Shown: positions 1 to 5,842, counted from the first letter of the stretch. The stretch: 9,188 nt of DNA from Aquificaceae bacterium (GCA_015490115.1 WFYM01000208.1:1-9188), one strand, 5' to 3'. Translations and numbers: made by a program. Notes: generated from the sequence alone by a model not told the origin.

Positions 1-171
1 CTCACGGGAACAGCAGCTGAGGTCACCCCAGTCATAGAGGTGGACAACAGGAAGGTGGGGAGCGGGAAGATAGGGGAGGTAACGAAACAGCTTCAGGAGA
101 TCTACTTCAACGCTGTGAGGGGGAGGATAGAGCGTTACAAGAGTTGGCTGACACCAGTCTATGAGAAGTGA
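1..171 (+). CDS. ilvE: Branched-chain amino acid aminotransferase, C-terminal end (partial)
   Basis: Frame 1 is open from the left edge to a TGA at 169-171 and gives 56 residues. They match the end of class IV PLP-dependent branched-chain aminotransferases: a GTAAEVTP segment (residues 3-10), then an acidic-basic stretch with a VGSGKIGEVT motif (19-28), and a C-terminus of the form YFNAVRG...SWLTPVYEK. In this family the GTAAEVTP loop lies near the PLP phosphate and the substrate carboxylate. The enzyme makes the last step of Val, Leu and Ile synthesis (2-oxo acid plus glutamate) in the cytoplasm. The rest of the gene, with the PLP lysine, lies left of the window. The stop overlaps the start of the next gene by 11 bases, so the two are probably co-transcribed. 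The family is recognised from the tail only; D-amino-acid transaminases are related but have a different tail. Confidence 0.85.
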   Translation, partial: LTGTAAEVTPVIEVDNRKVGSGKIGEVTKQLQEIYFNAVRGRIERYKSWLTPVYEK

Positions 172-1255
172 CCTCTTAGAGGAGCTTAAGGAGGTAACGC
201 ACTTCCTCGCCGAGAGGAACAGGCTGAGCGGGTCCGAAGGTATCAAGGAAGTTCAAGCCTTTGTCAAGAACTTCATAAAAAAAAAGCTAAAGATACCCTT
301 CTTCGAAGAAACCTTTTACGTGGAAAAGTCTTTGCCGGTTGAAGGTAAGGTAAGGGCAGGGAATGAAGAGCTGAGAGCATACCCCTTCATAGGTAGCCAG
401 TGGGGAGAGGTGGAGGGAATGGTGGTTGATGAGTCGGAGGAGGTCACGGGAAAGATAGCCCTCGCGAAGGTAGGGGGAGAGAGGGAGTCGGAGAAGGCAA
501 AAAGGCTAAAGGAGAGGGGTGCGATAGCTGTCATATTTTACTTGGAAGAAGTAGACTCCCCTTACTTCGGGACACTGAACGGAGAGAGCCTTGTAGCCCT
601 CTCTATGGAGAGGGACATCTCAAGGGAACTCCTCGGAAAGAAGGTGACCTTAATCTCCAGAGTGAGGAAGACGAAGATAACCGGGAGGAACATATACTTC
701 GACATAGGGAAGGGTCCTTTCCTCTATATCATAGCCCACATAGACTCCAAACCCTTCGTAAAGGGTGCGATAGACAACGCCCTCTCCGTTGCCCTCCTCC
801 TCATACTCGCGAAAGAGCTGAAAAATACCTACTCCTTCCCCCACAGGATAAGGTTCCTCATAACTGACTGTGAGGAGATGGGACTCGAAGGGGCGAAGCA
901 CCACGTGAAGAACCTAAAGCACACCTTCTACGCCGTATCCGTAGATTCTATCGGCTGGATCAACCCAGCCGTTTTATACAAAGACCATGCGGGCTACAAC
1001 GGTGAGAGGATAATGGAGAAGTTCTACAGGCACCTCAAGGACCTCAAGATAGACATACCCTTCAGGGAGAGCAGGAGGGCAAGGAGCGACCACATACCAT
1101 TCAAGGAAAAGGGTGTTCAGACACTCTTCCTCACCTCCAACCCCTTTACCCTCAGACACACCTTCTACGACACCTACGATGCGATAGACTGGGACGTTGT
1201 GGTCATGTGGTTCGACGTGATCTCCTCTTTCCTGAGGAGGTTCCACAAGCTTTAA
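161..1255 (+). CDS. M28 family zinc metallopeptidase (aminopeptidase-like) with PA-like insert
   Basis: A 364-residue protein with the metal-ligand layout of the M28 co-catalytic zinc aminopeptidases: AHIDS (His193, Asp195), GAIDNA (Asp205, bridging), CEEMGLEGA (Glu238/Glu239, catalytic base and ligand), SVDSIG (Asp262) and RHTFYDT (His333). All expected ligands are present, so it is probably active; the assignment of individual ligands follows the family. The N-terminal RLSGSEG motif (21-27) is typical of M28 proteins. Residues about 60-170, with GKIALAKVGG and a GAIAVIFY strand, resemble a PA-domain insert. There is no signal peptide (MRSDLLEELK), so it should be cytoplasmic, unlike many secreted M28 enzymes. 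The ATG at 161 lies inside the end of ilvE and no strong ribosome site precedes it, which suggests translational coupling. A run of nine A (277-285) lies in the early coding region. The substrate is unknown; release of N-terminal residues from peptides is the likely activity. Confidence 0.82.
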   Translation: MRSDLLEELKEVTHFLAERNRLSGSEGIKEVQAFVKNFIKKKLKIPFFEETFYVEKSLPVEGKVRAGNEELRAYPFIGSQWGEVEGMVVDESEEVTGKIALAKVGGERESEKAKRLKERGAIAVIFYLEEVDSPYFGTLNGESLVALSMERDISRELLGKKVTLISRVRKTKITGRNIYFDIGKGPFLYIIAHIDSKPFVKGAIDNALSVALLLILAKELKNTYSFPHRIRFLITDCEEMGLEGAKHHVKNLKHTFYAVSVDSIGWINPAVLYKDHAGYNGERIMEKFYRHLKDLKIDIPFRESRRARSDHIPFKEKGVQTLFLTSNPFTLRHTFYDTYDAIDWDVVVMWFDVISSFLRRFHKL

Positions 1256-1265
1256 GATATATTTG

Positions 1266-1877
1266 ATGGGTATATTTTTGCTTTTGGTCTTATTCAGCTT
1301 TGCACTCGGCGGGACCTTCGAAAAGTTGGAGGAGAAGCTAAAGGGTGTGAGGTCCGTCAAAGTTGTATTCGTCCAAAAGACGAGATACTCTTGGTATCCG
1401 AAGCCCGACGTCAGCAAAGGATACTTTTACGCCACAAAGGACGGAAGGTTCAGGATAGAATACACTTACCCGGACAAAGTCCTCATAGTTTCCGACGGAG
1501 AGAGGATTCTAATATACAACAAAGAGGAAGGTGAGGCTCTCCTCGATTCTGTGAAGAACAACACCTCCCCCGTAGTTGAGTCCCTCCTCTTCTTCTCCAG
1601 ACCCCTCGGAGAGGTCTTCGAGCCTGTGGGTGAACTCGACAAGGGGGACATTAAGGTTGTGATCCTGAGACCGAAGACAAAGGACGAAAACGTGGAGAGA
1701 GTCTTCGTGGACCTGAACAGGGACCTCGAGGTCCTGAGGGTTAGGGTCGTAGACGCGGAAAGCACCGAAACTTTGATAGAGTTCATAGACGTGAAGAAGA
1801 ACTTCACTCCCTCTCCGGGTCTATTTAGCTTAGATCTCCCTCCCGGGGTCAAGGTCAGGAGGGTGGACAGTCTGTGA
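1266..1877 (+). CDS. lolA: LolA-like outer-membrane lipoprotein carrier protein
   Basis: A 203-residue protein with a short hydrophobic Sec-type signal (MGIFLLLVLFSFALGG) followed by a LolA-fold pattern. Residues 31-40 carry VKVVFVQKTR; then KGYFYATKDGRFRIEY (51-66), YPDKVLIVSDGERILIYN (68-85), SPVVESLLF (101-109) and a terminal LFSLDLPPGVKV strand (187-197). LolA takes lipoproteins released by the LolCDE transporter and carries them through the periplasm to LolB or directly to the outer membrane. The size fits the family. The start is uncertain: a TTG at 1263 sits directly before ATG 1266 and neither has a well-placed Shine-Dalgarno. The only purine-rich motif (1234-1240) is more than 20 bases upstream. 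The gene follows the peptidase by 10 bases and overlaps the next gene by GTGA, so it is part of an operon. Its presence agrees with a diderm cell envelope. Confidence 0.82.
   Translation: MGIFLLLVLFSFALGGTFEKLEEKLKGVRSVKVVFVQKTRYSWYPKPDVSKGYFYATKDGRFRIEYTYPDKVLIVSDGERILIYNKEEGEALLDSVKNNTSPVVESLLFFSRPLGEVFEPVGELDKGDIKVVILRPKTKDENVERVFVDLNRDLEVLRVRVVDAESTETLIEFIDVKKNFTPSPGLFSLDLPPGVKVRRVDSL
1857..1863 (+). promoter_or_regulatory. Ribosome binding site for the GNAT gene
   Basis: AGGAGGG lies inside the end of lolA, 10 bases before the GTG at 1874. It supports that GTG as the start although it overlaps the lolA stop. Confidence 0.7.
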
Positions 1878-2359
1878 AGGAGGGATCCGAATTTTCCATA
1901 GAGCGGGCGAAGAGGGAAGACCTGAAGGACCTCGGCGAGATCTACCTGAAAGGCTACGTAGGTTTAGAGGAATACTCCTACACCCACCCTGAGGACGTGA
2001 GGGCTTACATGGAGTGGCTCTGGAGGAGGGACCCCGAGGGCATATTCGTAGCCAAGGTTGAGGGGAAGAAGGTGGGCTTCGTGGCGGGAGACGCCAACTG
2101 GTTCAGCAAGAGGGCAAAAGAAAAGGTCGGGGCTGTCCACGAGATAGTGGTCCTTCCCGAGTTCAGGGGTATGGGAATAGGGAAGGCTCTCATGGAGAGG
2201 GTGATAAGCTACTTCAGGGAAAAAGGTCTCGGGACCGTGGAACTTTGGGTCGGGGACGAGAACTTCAGGGCTATAGAGTTCTATAAAAAGCTCGGCTTCG
2301 AAGAAGCCGGAAGATACAACTACTGGATAAGGATGGTAAAAAAAATTCAGGGGCAGTAG
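1874..2359 (+). CDS. GNAT family N-acetyltransferase (RimI-like)
   Basis: A 161-residue single-domain GNAT protein. The acetyl-CoA binding motif A is clear: strand HEIVVLPEFRG followed by R98-G-M-G-I-G-K-A105 (the R/Q-x-x-G-x-G/A signature), then a helix to about residue 115. The ELWVGDENFRAIEFYKKLGF segment (123-142) is motif B, and the chain ends in the usual strand WIRMVKK. The family transfers acetyl groups from acetyl-CoA to amines, including protein N-termini (RimI), small molecules or antibiotics; the acceptor cannot be read from the sequence. The GTG start at 1874 overlaps the lolA stop (GTGA) and has a strong ribosome site 10 bases upstream. The 3' end carries a run of eight A (2338-2345) and overlaps the convergent rfaE2 gene by 13 bases. 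It is the last gene of the plus-strand train. Confidence 0.82.
   Translation: MKEGSEFSIERAKREDLKDLGEIYLKGYVGLEEYSYTHPEDVRAYMEWLWRRDPEGIFVAKVEGKKVGFVAGDANWFSKRAKEKVGAVHEIVVLPEFRGMGIGKALMERVISYFREKGLGTVELWVGDENFRAIEFYKKLGFEEAGRYNYWIRMVKKIQGQ
2285..2309 (-). terminator. Candidate intrinsic terminator of the minus-strand operon, inside the GNAT gene
   Basis: On the minus strand a perfect 7-base-pair stem, CGGCTTC/GAAGCCG (2303-2309 with 2293-2299), closes a TTC loop. Three bases later comes TTTTT (2285-2289). It starts 38 bases past the rfaE2 stop codon. No U-run follows on the plus strand, so it would act only for transcripts arriving from rfaE2. A second T-run (T8, 2338-2345) lies right behind the rfaE2 stop but I find no hairpin before it. 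The stem overlaps codons of a conserved GNAT motif, so chance cannot be excluded. Confidence 0.42.
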
Positions 2360-2823
2360 AGCTTCAGTATCTTTTCGACTATCTTAGTCGTGGAGATATC
2401 GAACCTTATTGGAACGGTGACCACCTTCCCCCCGTAAGACTCCACGAAATCCTTTCCAACTATCTTCTCCGGGTCCCAGTCACCCCCCTTCACGAGAACA
2501 TGGGGTTTCAGAGCCTCTATGACCTTTATCGGTGTCTCCTCATCGAAGATGACCACGTAGTCAACGGGCTTCAGAGAAGCCAAAACCTTAGCCCTCATAT
2601 CCTGAGGAATTATCGGTCTTTTCGGACCCTTTATCTTCCTCACGGACTCGTCCGAGTTCATGCCGACGACGAGTATGTCCCCTAAGGACTTCGCCCTCTC
2701 TAAGCAGTCCACGTGTCCCGCATGGACTATGTCGAAGCACCCGTTTGTGAAGACGATCCTTTTGGAAGACCTCAAAGGTTCTAAAGTGTCAACAAGCTCC
2801 TCTAAGCTGAGAACCTTGCCCAT
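2347..2823 (-). CDS. rfaE2: D-glycero-beta-D-manno-heptose 1-phosphate adenylyltransferase (stand-alone HldE C-terminal domain type)
   Basis: A 158-residue cytidylyltransferase-fold nucleotidyltransferase. It has the signature NGCFDIVHAGHVDCLERA (27-44) with the HAGH nucleotide-binding motif at 34-37. GMNSDESVRKIKGPKRPI (54-71), VKGGDW (111-116) and the ISTTKIV motif (143-149) follow. These are the marks of the RfaE domain II / HldE C-terminal domain, which joins heptose 1-phosphate to ATP to give ADP-heptose for the lipopolysaccharide inner core. In Escherichia coli this domain is fused to a kinase; here it stands alone, as is common outside the Enterobacteria, so a separate kinase is expected elsewhere. 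Related glycerol-3-phosphate cytidylyltransferases share HxGH, but the KGGDW and ISTT motifs favour heptose. Start is ATG at 2823, 11 bases after the permease gene, without a strong ribosome site. The 3' end overlaps the GNAT gene by 13 bases. Confidence 0.88.
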   Translation of the reverse strand: MGKVLSLEELVDTLEPLRSSKRIVFTNGCFDIVHAGHVDCLERAKSLGDILVVGMNSDESVRKIKGPKRPIIPQDMRAKVLASLKPVDYVVIFDEETPIKVIEALKPHVLVKGGDWDPEKIVGKDFVESYGGKVVTVPIRFDISTTKIVEKILKLYCP

Positions 2824-2834
2824 AGAAACTTAAT

Positions 2835-3569
2835 CTATACTCTCAAACTTACCTTAGCCAGAAAAAGCAAGGCACTCACAAAGGCGTGAATGAACACAAG
2901 GAAAAATCCTGTTGGCAGGTCAAGCCAAAAAGAGGTTAGTGTTCCAGCTGTGTTGAGAATGGCACCGTAGATCCAAGCGAATATTAAACCTCTACCAAAG
3001 ATCAGAGAGACGAGGGCTGGTGCTACGAGCATTGAGAAGACCACTAGGACACCCACGAGCTTCACCGAGGTAGTTACCGTAAGGGCAAAGAGGGAGAAGA
3101 AGTGGATCTCCCTGAGGACCTCATTCTTTATAAACCTTCTCAGGTATAGGAGAACTCCGAAGGCAAGAAAGAGGAGTCCTGTCTTTAATATCTCCTCTCT
3201 CGGAACGAAGAGTATGTCGGAGGCGGTAAGACGCAGAAATTCTTCCATACCTTTGGGCGATCTGGATAGGACCAAAACTACCGAGGAGAAACCAAGGGCG
3301 TAAAGAAGACCTATGAAGGCTTCTGAGTATTCCCTCTTCCTCTGGGAAAGAGCGACAAGAAGGCTTCCAAGGAGGGCGAAGGCTAAGGACAGAAGCTGGG
3401 AGGGTTCGTTGAAGAGGAGCAGGGAAAGGGCAAGACCTGCCGCGGAGAGTTGTGCTACTGCTATGTCGGTAAAGATTATACCTCTCCTTACTATCTCGAG
3501 ACCGAAGTAGGCGTGTATGCCAAGAAGCATAAAGGAGAGGAGAAGGGACTGGATCATAATGTCAGCCAT
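2835..3569 (-). CDS. znuB: Metal (probably zinc) ABC transporter permease, ABC-3 family
   Basis: A 244-residue, very hydrophobic protein with roughly seven to eight membrane segments, typical of ABC-3 permeases (ZnuB, MntB, TroC). Recognisable family segments are EIVRRGIIFTDIAVAQLSAAG (25-45), the cytoplasmic-to-membrane stretch SVKLVGVLVVFSMLVAPALVS (168-188) and the late SFWLDLPTG turn (213-221). The first segment belongs to the form with a D-x4-Q core instead of the D-x3-H seen in classical ZnuB. The protein would form a homodimeric channel for Zn(II) or a similar ion delivered by the ZnuA-like protein encoded upstream, whose end it overlaps by 8 bases (3562-3569). The ATG at 3569 has AGGAGG seven bases upstream. 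The needed ATP-binding subunit is not encoded in this window. The metal is inferred from neighbours and not proven. Confidence 0.85.
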   Translation of the reverse strand: MADIMIQSLLLSFMLLGIHAYFGLEIVRRGIIFTDIAVAQLSAAGLALSLLLFNEPSQLLSLAFALLGSLLVALSQRKREYSEAFIGLLYALGFSSVVLVLSRSPKGMEEFLRLTASDILFVPREEILKTGLLFLAFGVLLYLRRFIKNEVLREIHFFSLFALTVTTSVKLVGVLVVFSMLVAPALVSLIFGRGLIFAWIYGAILNTAGTLTSFWLDLPTGFFLVFIHAFVSALLFLAKVSLRV

Positions 3570-4434
3570 CTTTTAGCCTCCTCAGGATCTCATCGAACAG
3601 GGAAAAGAGGTCCCTCACCTCAGGTAGGGATCCGACGTCGTGGGGAAGAAGAACAACCTTAGCACCGATCCTCTCCGCCAAGAAGCGGGCGGTCCTCCTT
3701 TCGTTGTAAACACCAACGAGGATGATCTTCACGTTTTCCAAGCGGAGTAGCTTCTCGATGTGGCTCCTCGTGGGCGGTATTCCGGGGAGAGGCTCCAAGG
3801 TTCCCGCGAGGACTATACCGTAGCGTTTGAGTAAGTAGTTGAAGAGGCTGTGGTAGGCTATAACCCTTACGCCTTTTAGGGTGGAGAACTCCCTGTTCCA
3901 CTCTATCAGCTTCGATCTCCACCTGCTTGCGAACTCCTCAAAGTTCTTCTCGTATAAAGGGCAACCGTCTGGGTCTATCTTGCAGAGCTTTTCCTTTACA
4001 GCTTCAGCCAAAAGGGGTATGTTGTAGGGATCGAGATGATAATGGGGGTTACCTTCGGGATGCACGTCGCCCATAGCCCTCGAAACCACTTCGGGTTTCT
4101 CTATCAGTTGGACGTAGTTGGAAAGATCCAAAAATCCCTCCCTTCCGGGCTGGATCTTCAAGTTGTTCGCTTGGCGAAGTAGTGGCGGCAGGAAGCCGAC
4201 CTCGAGATAAGCACCTTGGATTATGAGTAGGTCAGCTCTCCTCAGCTTCGCTATGTGGGAGGGCTTGGGAACTACGAAGTGGGGGTCCTCTGTTCCCTTG
4301 GCTATCACGTGGATGCTGACCCTATCCCCTCCTATCTTCCTGACCAGATCTCCTATCCAAGGGTAGGTAACCACCACCCTAACATCAGCGAGGGACACAG
4401 ACACCAGAAGAACGAGCAAGACCAAAAACCTCAT
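3562..4434 (-). CDS. znuA: ZnuA-like periplasmic metal-binding protein of an ABC transporter
   Basis: A 290-residue cluster A-I solute-binding protein with a Sec signal (MRFLVLLVLLVSVSLA, likely cut near Ala16). Metal ligands can be read off: His52 in EDPHF, His131 (or 133) in GNPHYHLDP, His195 in AYHSLFNY and Asp266 in LPHDVGS. A histidine at the third position is usual for zinc binders, where manganese binders have glutamate, so zinc is the best guess. The long His-rich loop of enterobacterial ZnuA is absent. Cys151 and Cys158 could form a disulfide. The protein captures metal in the periplasm and passes it to the permease encoded by the next, overlapping gene. Start choice: a GTG at 4440 is only one base from the AGGAGG at 4442-4447, while ATG 4434 has a proper 7-base spacing and gives a better signal peptide. 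The gene follows the porin by 12 bases. Confidence 0.87.
   Translation of the reverse strand: MRFLVLLVLLVSVSLADVRVVVTYPWIGDLVRKIGGDRVSIHVIAKGTEDPHFVVPKPSHIAKLRRADLLIIQGAYLEVGFLPPLLRQANNLKIQPGREGFLDLSNYVQLIEKPEVVSRAMGDVHPEGNPHYHLDPYNIPLLAEAVKEKLCKIDPDGCPLYEKNFEEFASRWRSKLIEWNREFSTLKGVRVIAYHSLFNYLLKRYGIVLAGTLEPLPGIPPTRSHIEKLLRLENVKIILVGVYNERRTARFLAERIGAKVVLLPHDVGSLPEVRDLFSLFDEILRRLKDG
3577..3582 (-). promoter_or_regulatory. Ribosome binding site for the znuB-like gene
   Basis: AGGAGG on the minus strand, 7 bases before the ATG at 3569, located inside the end of the znuA-like gene. It supports the overlapping start and coupled translation. Confidence 0.72.
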
Positions 4435-4441
4435 CTCCACA

Positions 4442-4447
4442 CCTCCT
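4442..4447 (-). promoter_or_regulatory. Ribosome binding site deciding the znuA-like start
   Basis: AGGAGG on the minus strand, touching the porin stop codon (4447-4449). It is 7 bases before ATG 4434 but only 1 base before the alternative GTG at 4440, which argues for the ATG. Confidence 0.7.
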
Positions 4448-5532
4448 TAAAAGGGATGGGCGCCGTGGGCGCCTATGGCAAAGGTGAGCTGTAGAACCAC
4501 TTCACCCTTTCCTATCTGGACCCTGATCCTCGAAAATTCGGTGGGATTGAACTCAAGCATACCGTAGTAAGCCTCCTCCTTATCCAGAAGGTTGTACTGA
4601 ACGCCGGTTCTCCACCTCCTCGCAAACCCCCACACCAGCTGGGTGTAAAAGCCCCCCTGTCTCTCCACCACTTTGCTCTCGGTAGCGGTGCTACCGTCGT
4701 AGGTGTAAACCGTTCCCCGTCTGTCCCTGTGTATGTATTCCCCTTGGAAGGCTATATGTCTATAAGAGTCAAAGAAGTATTTTGCTGTCAGGTCCGCTCC
4801 GTAAAGTTTCGTTCTACCCGAGAAGGCCTTTCCTTCAGGTTCCTTTAACCTCGAGTGTCCCTCTGCGTAGGAGATCCCGGAGAGCAGGGAGAGATCACCT
4901 ATATCGAAGGAAGTCTTCAGAAATCCAACGAAGAGACCGGGCTTAGGAGCGTCTCCCACCTCAACGTTCCCCACCCTGAAACCTTCCACACCGAAGCTCC
5001 GATCGTTCTCCCCCTGAAGGACCTCGATCCCGAGGTTCAGGTAAAAGGGTGTGGGTGCGACCCAGTTTATCTGAACACCCTTTTCAATGAGACCCTCACC
5101 TAAGAACGCCCTGTAAGGGAGCGGTTGCTGGGCGAAGTCCCAGAGGTGGGGATGCTGGGAGTTGAGTCTTCCGAAGGAGCTTCTGAACTTCCCGACTTTG
5201 ATCTGGAAGCCGTGAGGGAGACCCCTCGTCAGAACGTAAGCCTCTTCGATCTCAGCCCCCTTTTCGGAAAAGGGAATGGTAGCGGAGAGTTCGAAGTAAG
5301 GATCCACAGGAGCGTTGAGGAACAGCTCGCCGTAGTTCAGGTTAAAGCCTCTTTCCTTATTGAACTCACCGTGTCCGTGATCGTGTCCCTGCAAAGGTTC
5401 GGCATTCCTCAAAACAAAACTCACATCAAGGATGAAGGATATATTCGGGGCAAAGGCCGGCTGCAGGAAAGGACTCCTTGTCTCAGCAAGGACGACCCAC
5501 GGAAGCAGTACCAAAAACCCAAGTTTTCTCAT
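4447..5532 (-). CDS. Putative zinc-regulated type outer-membrane porin with histidine motifs
   Basis: A 361-residue protein with a Sec signal (MRKLGFLVLLPWVVLAE) and an outer-membrane beta-barrel pattern: many short alternating amphipathic strands, Gly/aromatic turns and a terminal Phe. Three histidine motifs stand out: GHDHGHG (49-55) just before the first strands, QHPHLW (126-131), and the C-terminal GAHGAHPF (354-361). The N-terminal NISFILDVSF and the HGAH tail resemble proteins often labelled zinc-regulated outer-membrane porin, which occur next to Zn ABC transporter genes; that link is from memory of the family. There is no TonB box or plug domain, so passive or facilitated metal entry is more likely than energised import. 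It lies 49 bases after the small His/Cys gene and 12 bases before the znuA-like gene. The ATG start has AGGAGG nine bases upstream. Transport of zinc is an inference. Confidence 0.72.
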   Translation of the reverse strand: MRKLGFLVLLPWVVLAETRSPFLQPAFAPNISFILDVSFVLRNAEPLQGHDHGHGEFNKERGFNLNYGELFLNAPVDPYFELSATIPFSEKGAEIEEAYVLTRGLPHGFQIKVGKFRSSFGRLNSQHPHLWDFAQQPLPYRAFLGEGLIEKGVQINWVAPTPFYLNLGIEVLQGENDRSFGVEGFRVGNVEVGDAPKPGLFVGFLKTSFDIGDLSLLSGISYAEGHSRLKEPEGKAFSGRTKLYGADLTAKYFFDSYRHIAFQGEYIHRDRRGTVYTYDGSTATESKVVERQGGFYTQLVWGFARRWRTGVQYNLLDKEEAYYGMLEFNPTEFSRIRVQIGKGEVVLQLTFAIGAHGAHPF

Positions 5533-5541
5533 AATAACCCA

Positions 5542-5547
5542 CCTCCT
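5542..5547 (-). promoter_or_regulatory. Ribosome binding site of the porin gene
   Basis: AGGAGG on the minus strand, 9 bases before ATG 5532. The surrounding 49-base gap (5533-5581) is the largest in the operon. I see no convincing Zur-type palindrome, promoter or hairpin in it. Confidence 0.7.
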
Positions 5548-5581
5548 TGGGAGTCTTTAAAGGGATTTTTTCAGGATGGTG

Positions 5582-5842
5582 TCAGCTGGGTGGTCCTCTT
5601 GCAGATACCTGCTTCAGGTCACCCTCGGAAGGGACACCCGTCTTCTCAGGTTCCGATATATGGGAAAGCACAAGATCTATGTATCCGATTTCTATTCTCA
5701 AAGAGTCATCTACCTGCTTCTGATTTTTGATAACACAAAGGACGCACTCAGAATGTTTCTTCCCATCCTCGTGGTCGTGAACCAAGGAGAAGACACCCTC
5801 AAGGCAAAGGAGAAGAAGAAGCAGGGATATTAAAGATCTCAT
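5582..5842 (-). CDS. Small secreted His/Cys-rich protein, putative periplasmic metal binder
   Basis: An 86-residue protein. It begins with a strong Sec signal (MRSLISLLLLLLCLEGVFS, cut probably near residue 19). The mature chain starts with a dense ligand cluster: HDHEDGKKHSECVLC (22-36), with His22, His24, His30, Cys33 and Cys36. The tail (37-86) is polar and has no recognisable domain. An H-x-H...C-x-x-C cluster just after a signal peptide fits binding of zinc or copper in the periplasm. Short bacterial proteins of the DUF2946 kind have similar clusters, but I cannot assign it to that family. That it is real is supported by GGAGG 10 bases before the ATG, a TAATG stop-start junction with hisS, its place directly before the zinc-type porin, and the signal peptide. 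Cys13 is not in a good lipobox (LLLC lacks a small residue before Cys), so it is probably not a lipoprotein. Confidence 0.68.
   Translation of the reverse strand: MRSLISLLLLLLCLEGVFSLVHDHEDGKKHSECVLCVIKNQKQVDDSLRIEIGYIDLVLSHISEPEKTGVPSEGDLKQVSARGPPS

Noticed and set aside
974..1417. A 147-codon open frame on the minus strand across the peptidase/lolA junction
   Set aside because: It runs antisense to two well supported genes and its product has no recognisable motif.
2376..2390. A 6-base-pair inverted repeat CGACTA/TAGTCG as a possible terminator for the GNAT operon
   Set aside because: No T-run follows on either strand, the stem is short, and it lies in the conserved STTKIVEK codons of rfaE2.
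5533..5581. A Zur operator or promoter in the 49-base gap before the porin
   Set aside because: I find no palindrome or -35/-10 pair. The gap holds only an A-rich stretch and the porin ribosome site.
5125..5730. A 201-codon open frame on the plus strand opposite the porin gene
   Set aside because: It is antisense to the porin, which has a signal peptide, a barrel pattern and a ribosome site. The plus-strand product shows no domain or sensible composition.
5804..5842. Reading Cys13 of the small secreted protein as a lipoprotein lipobox
   Set aside because: The residues before Cys are all Leu; a small residue (Ala, Gly or Ser) is expected directly before the lipidated cysteine.
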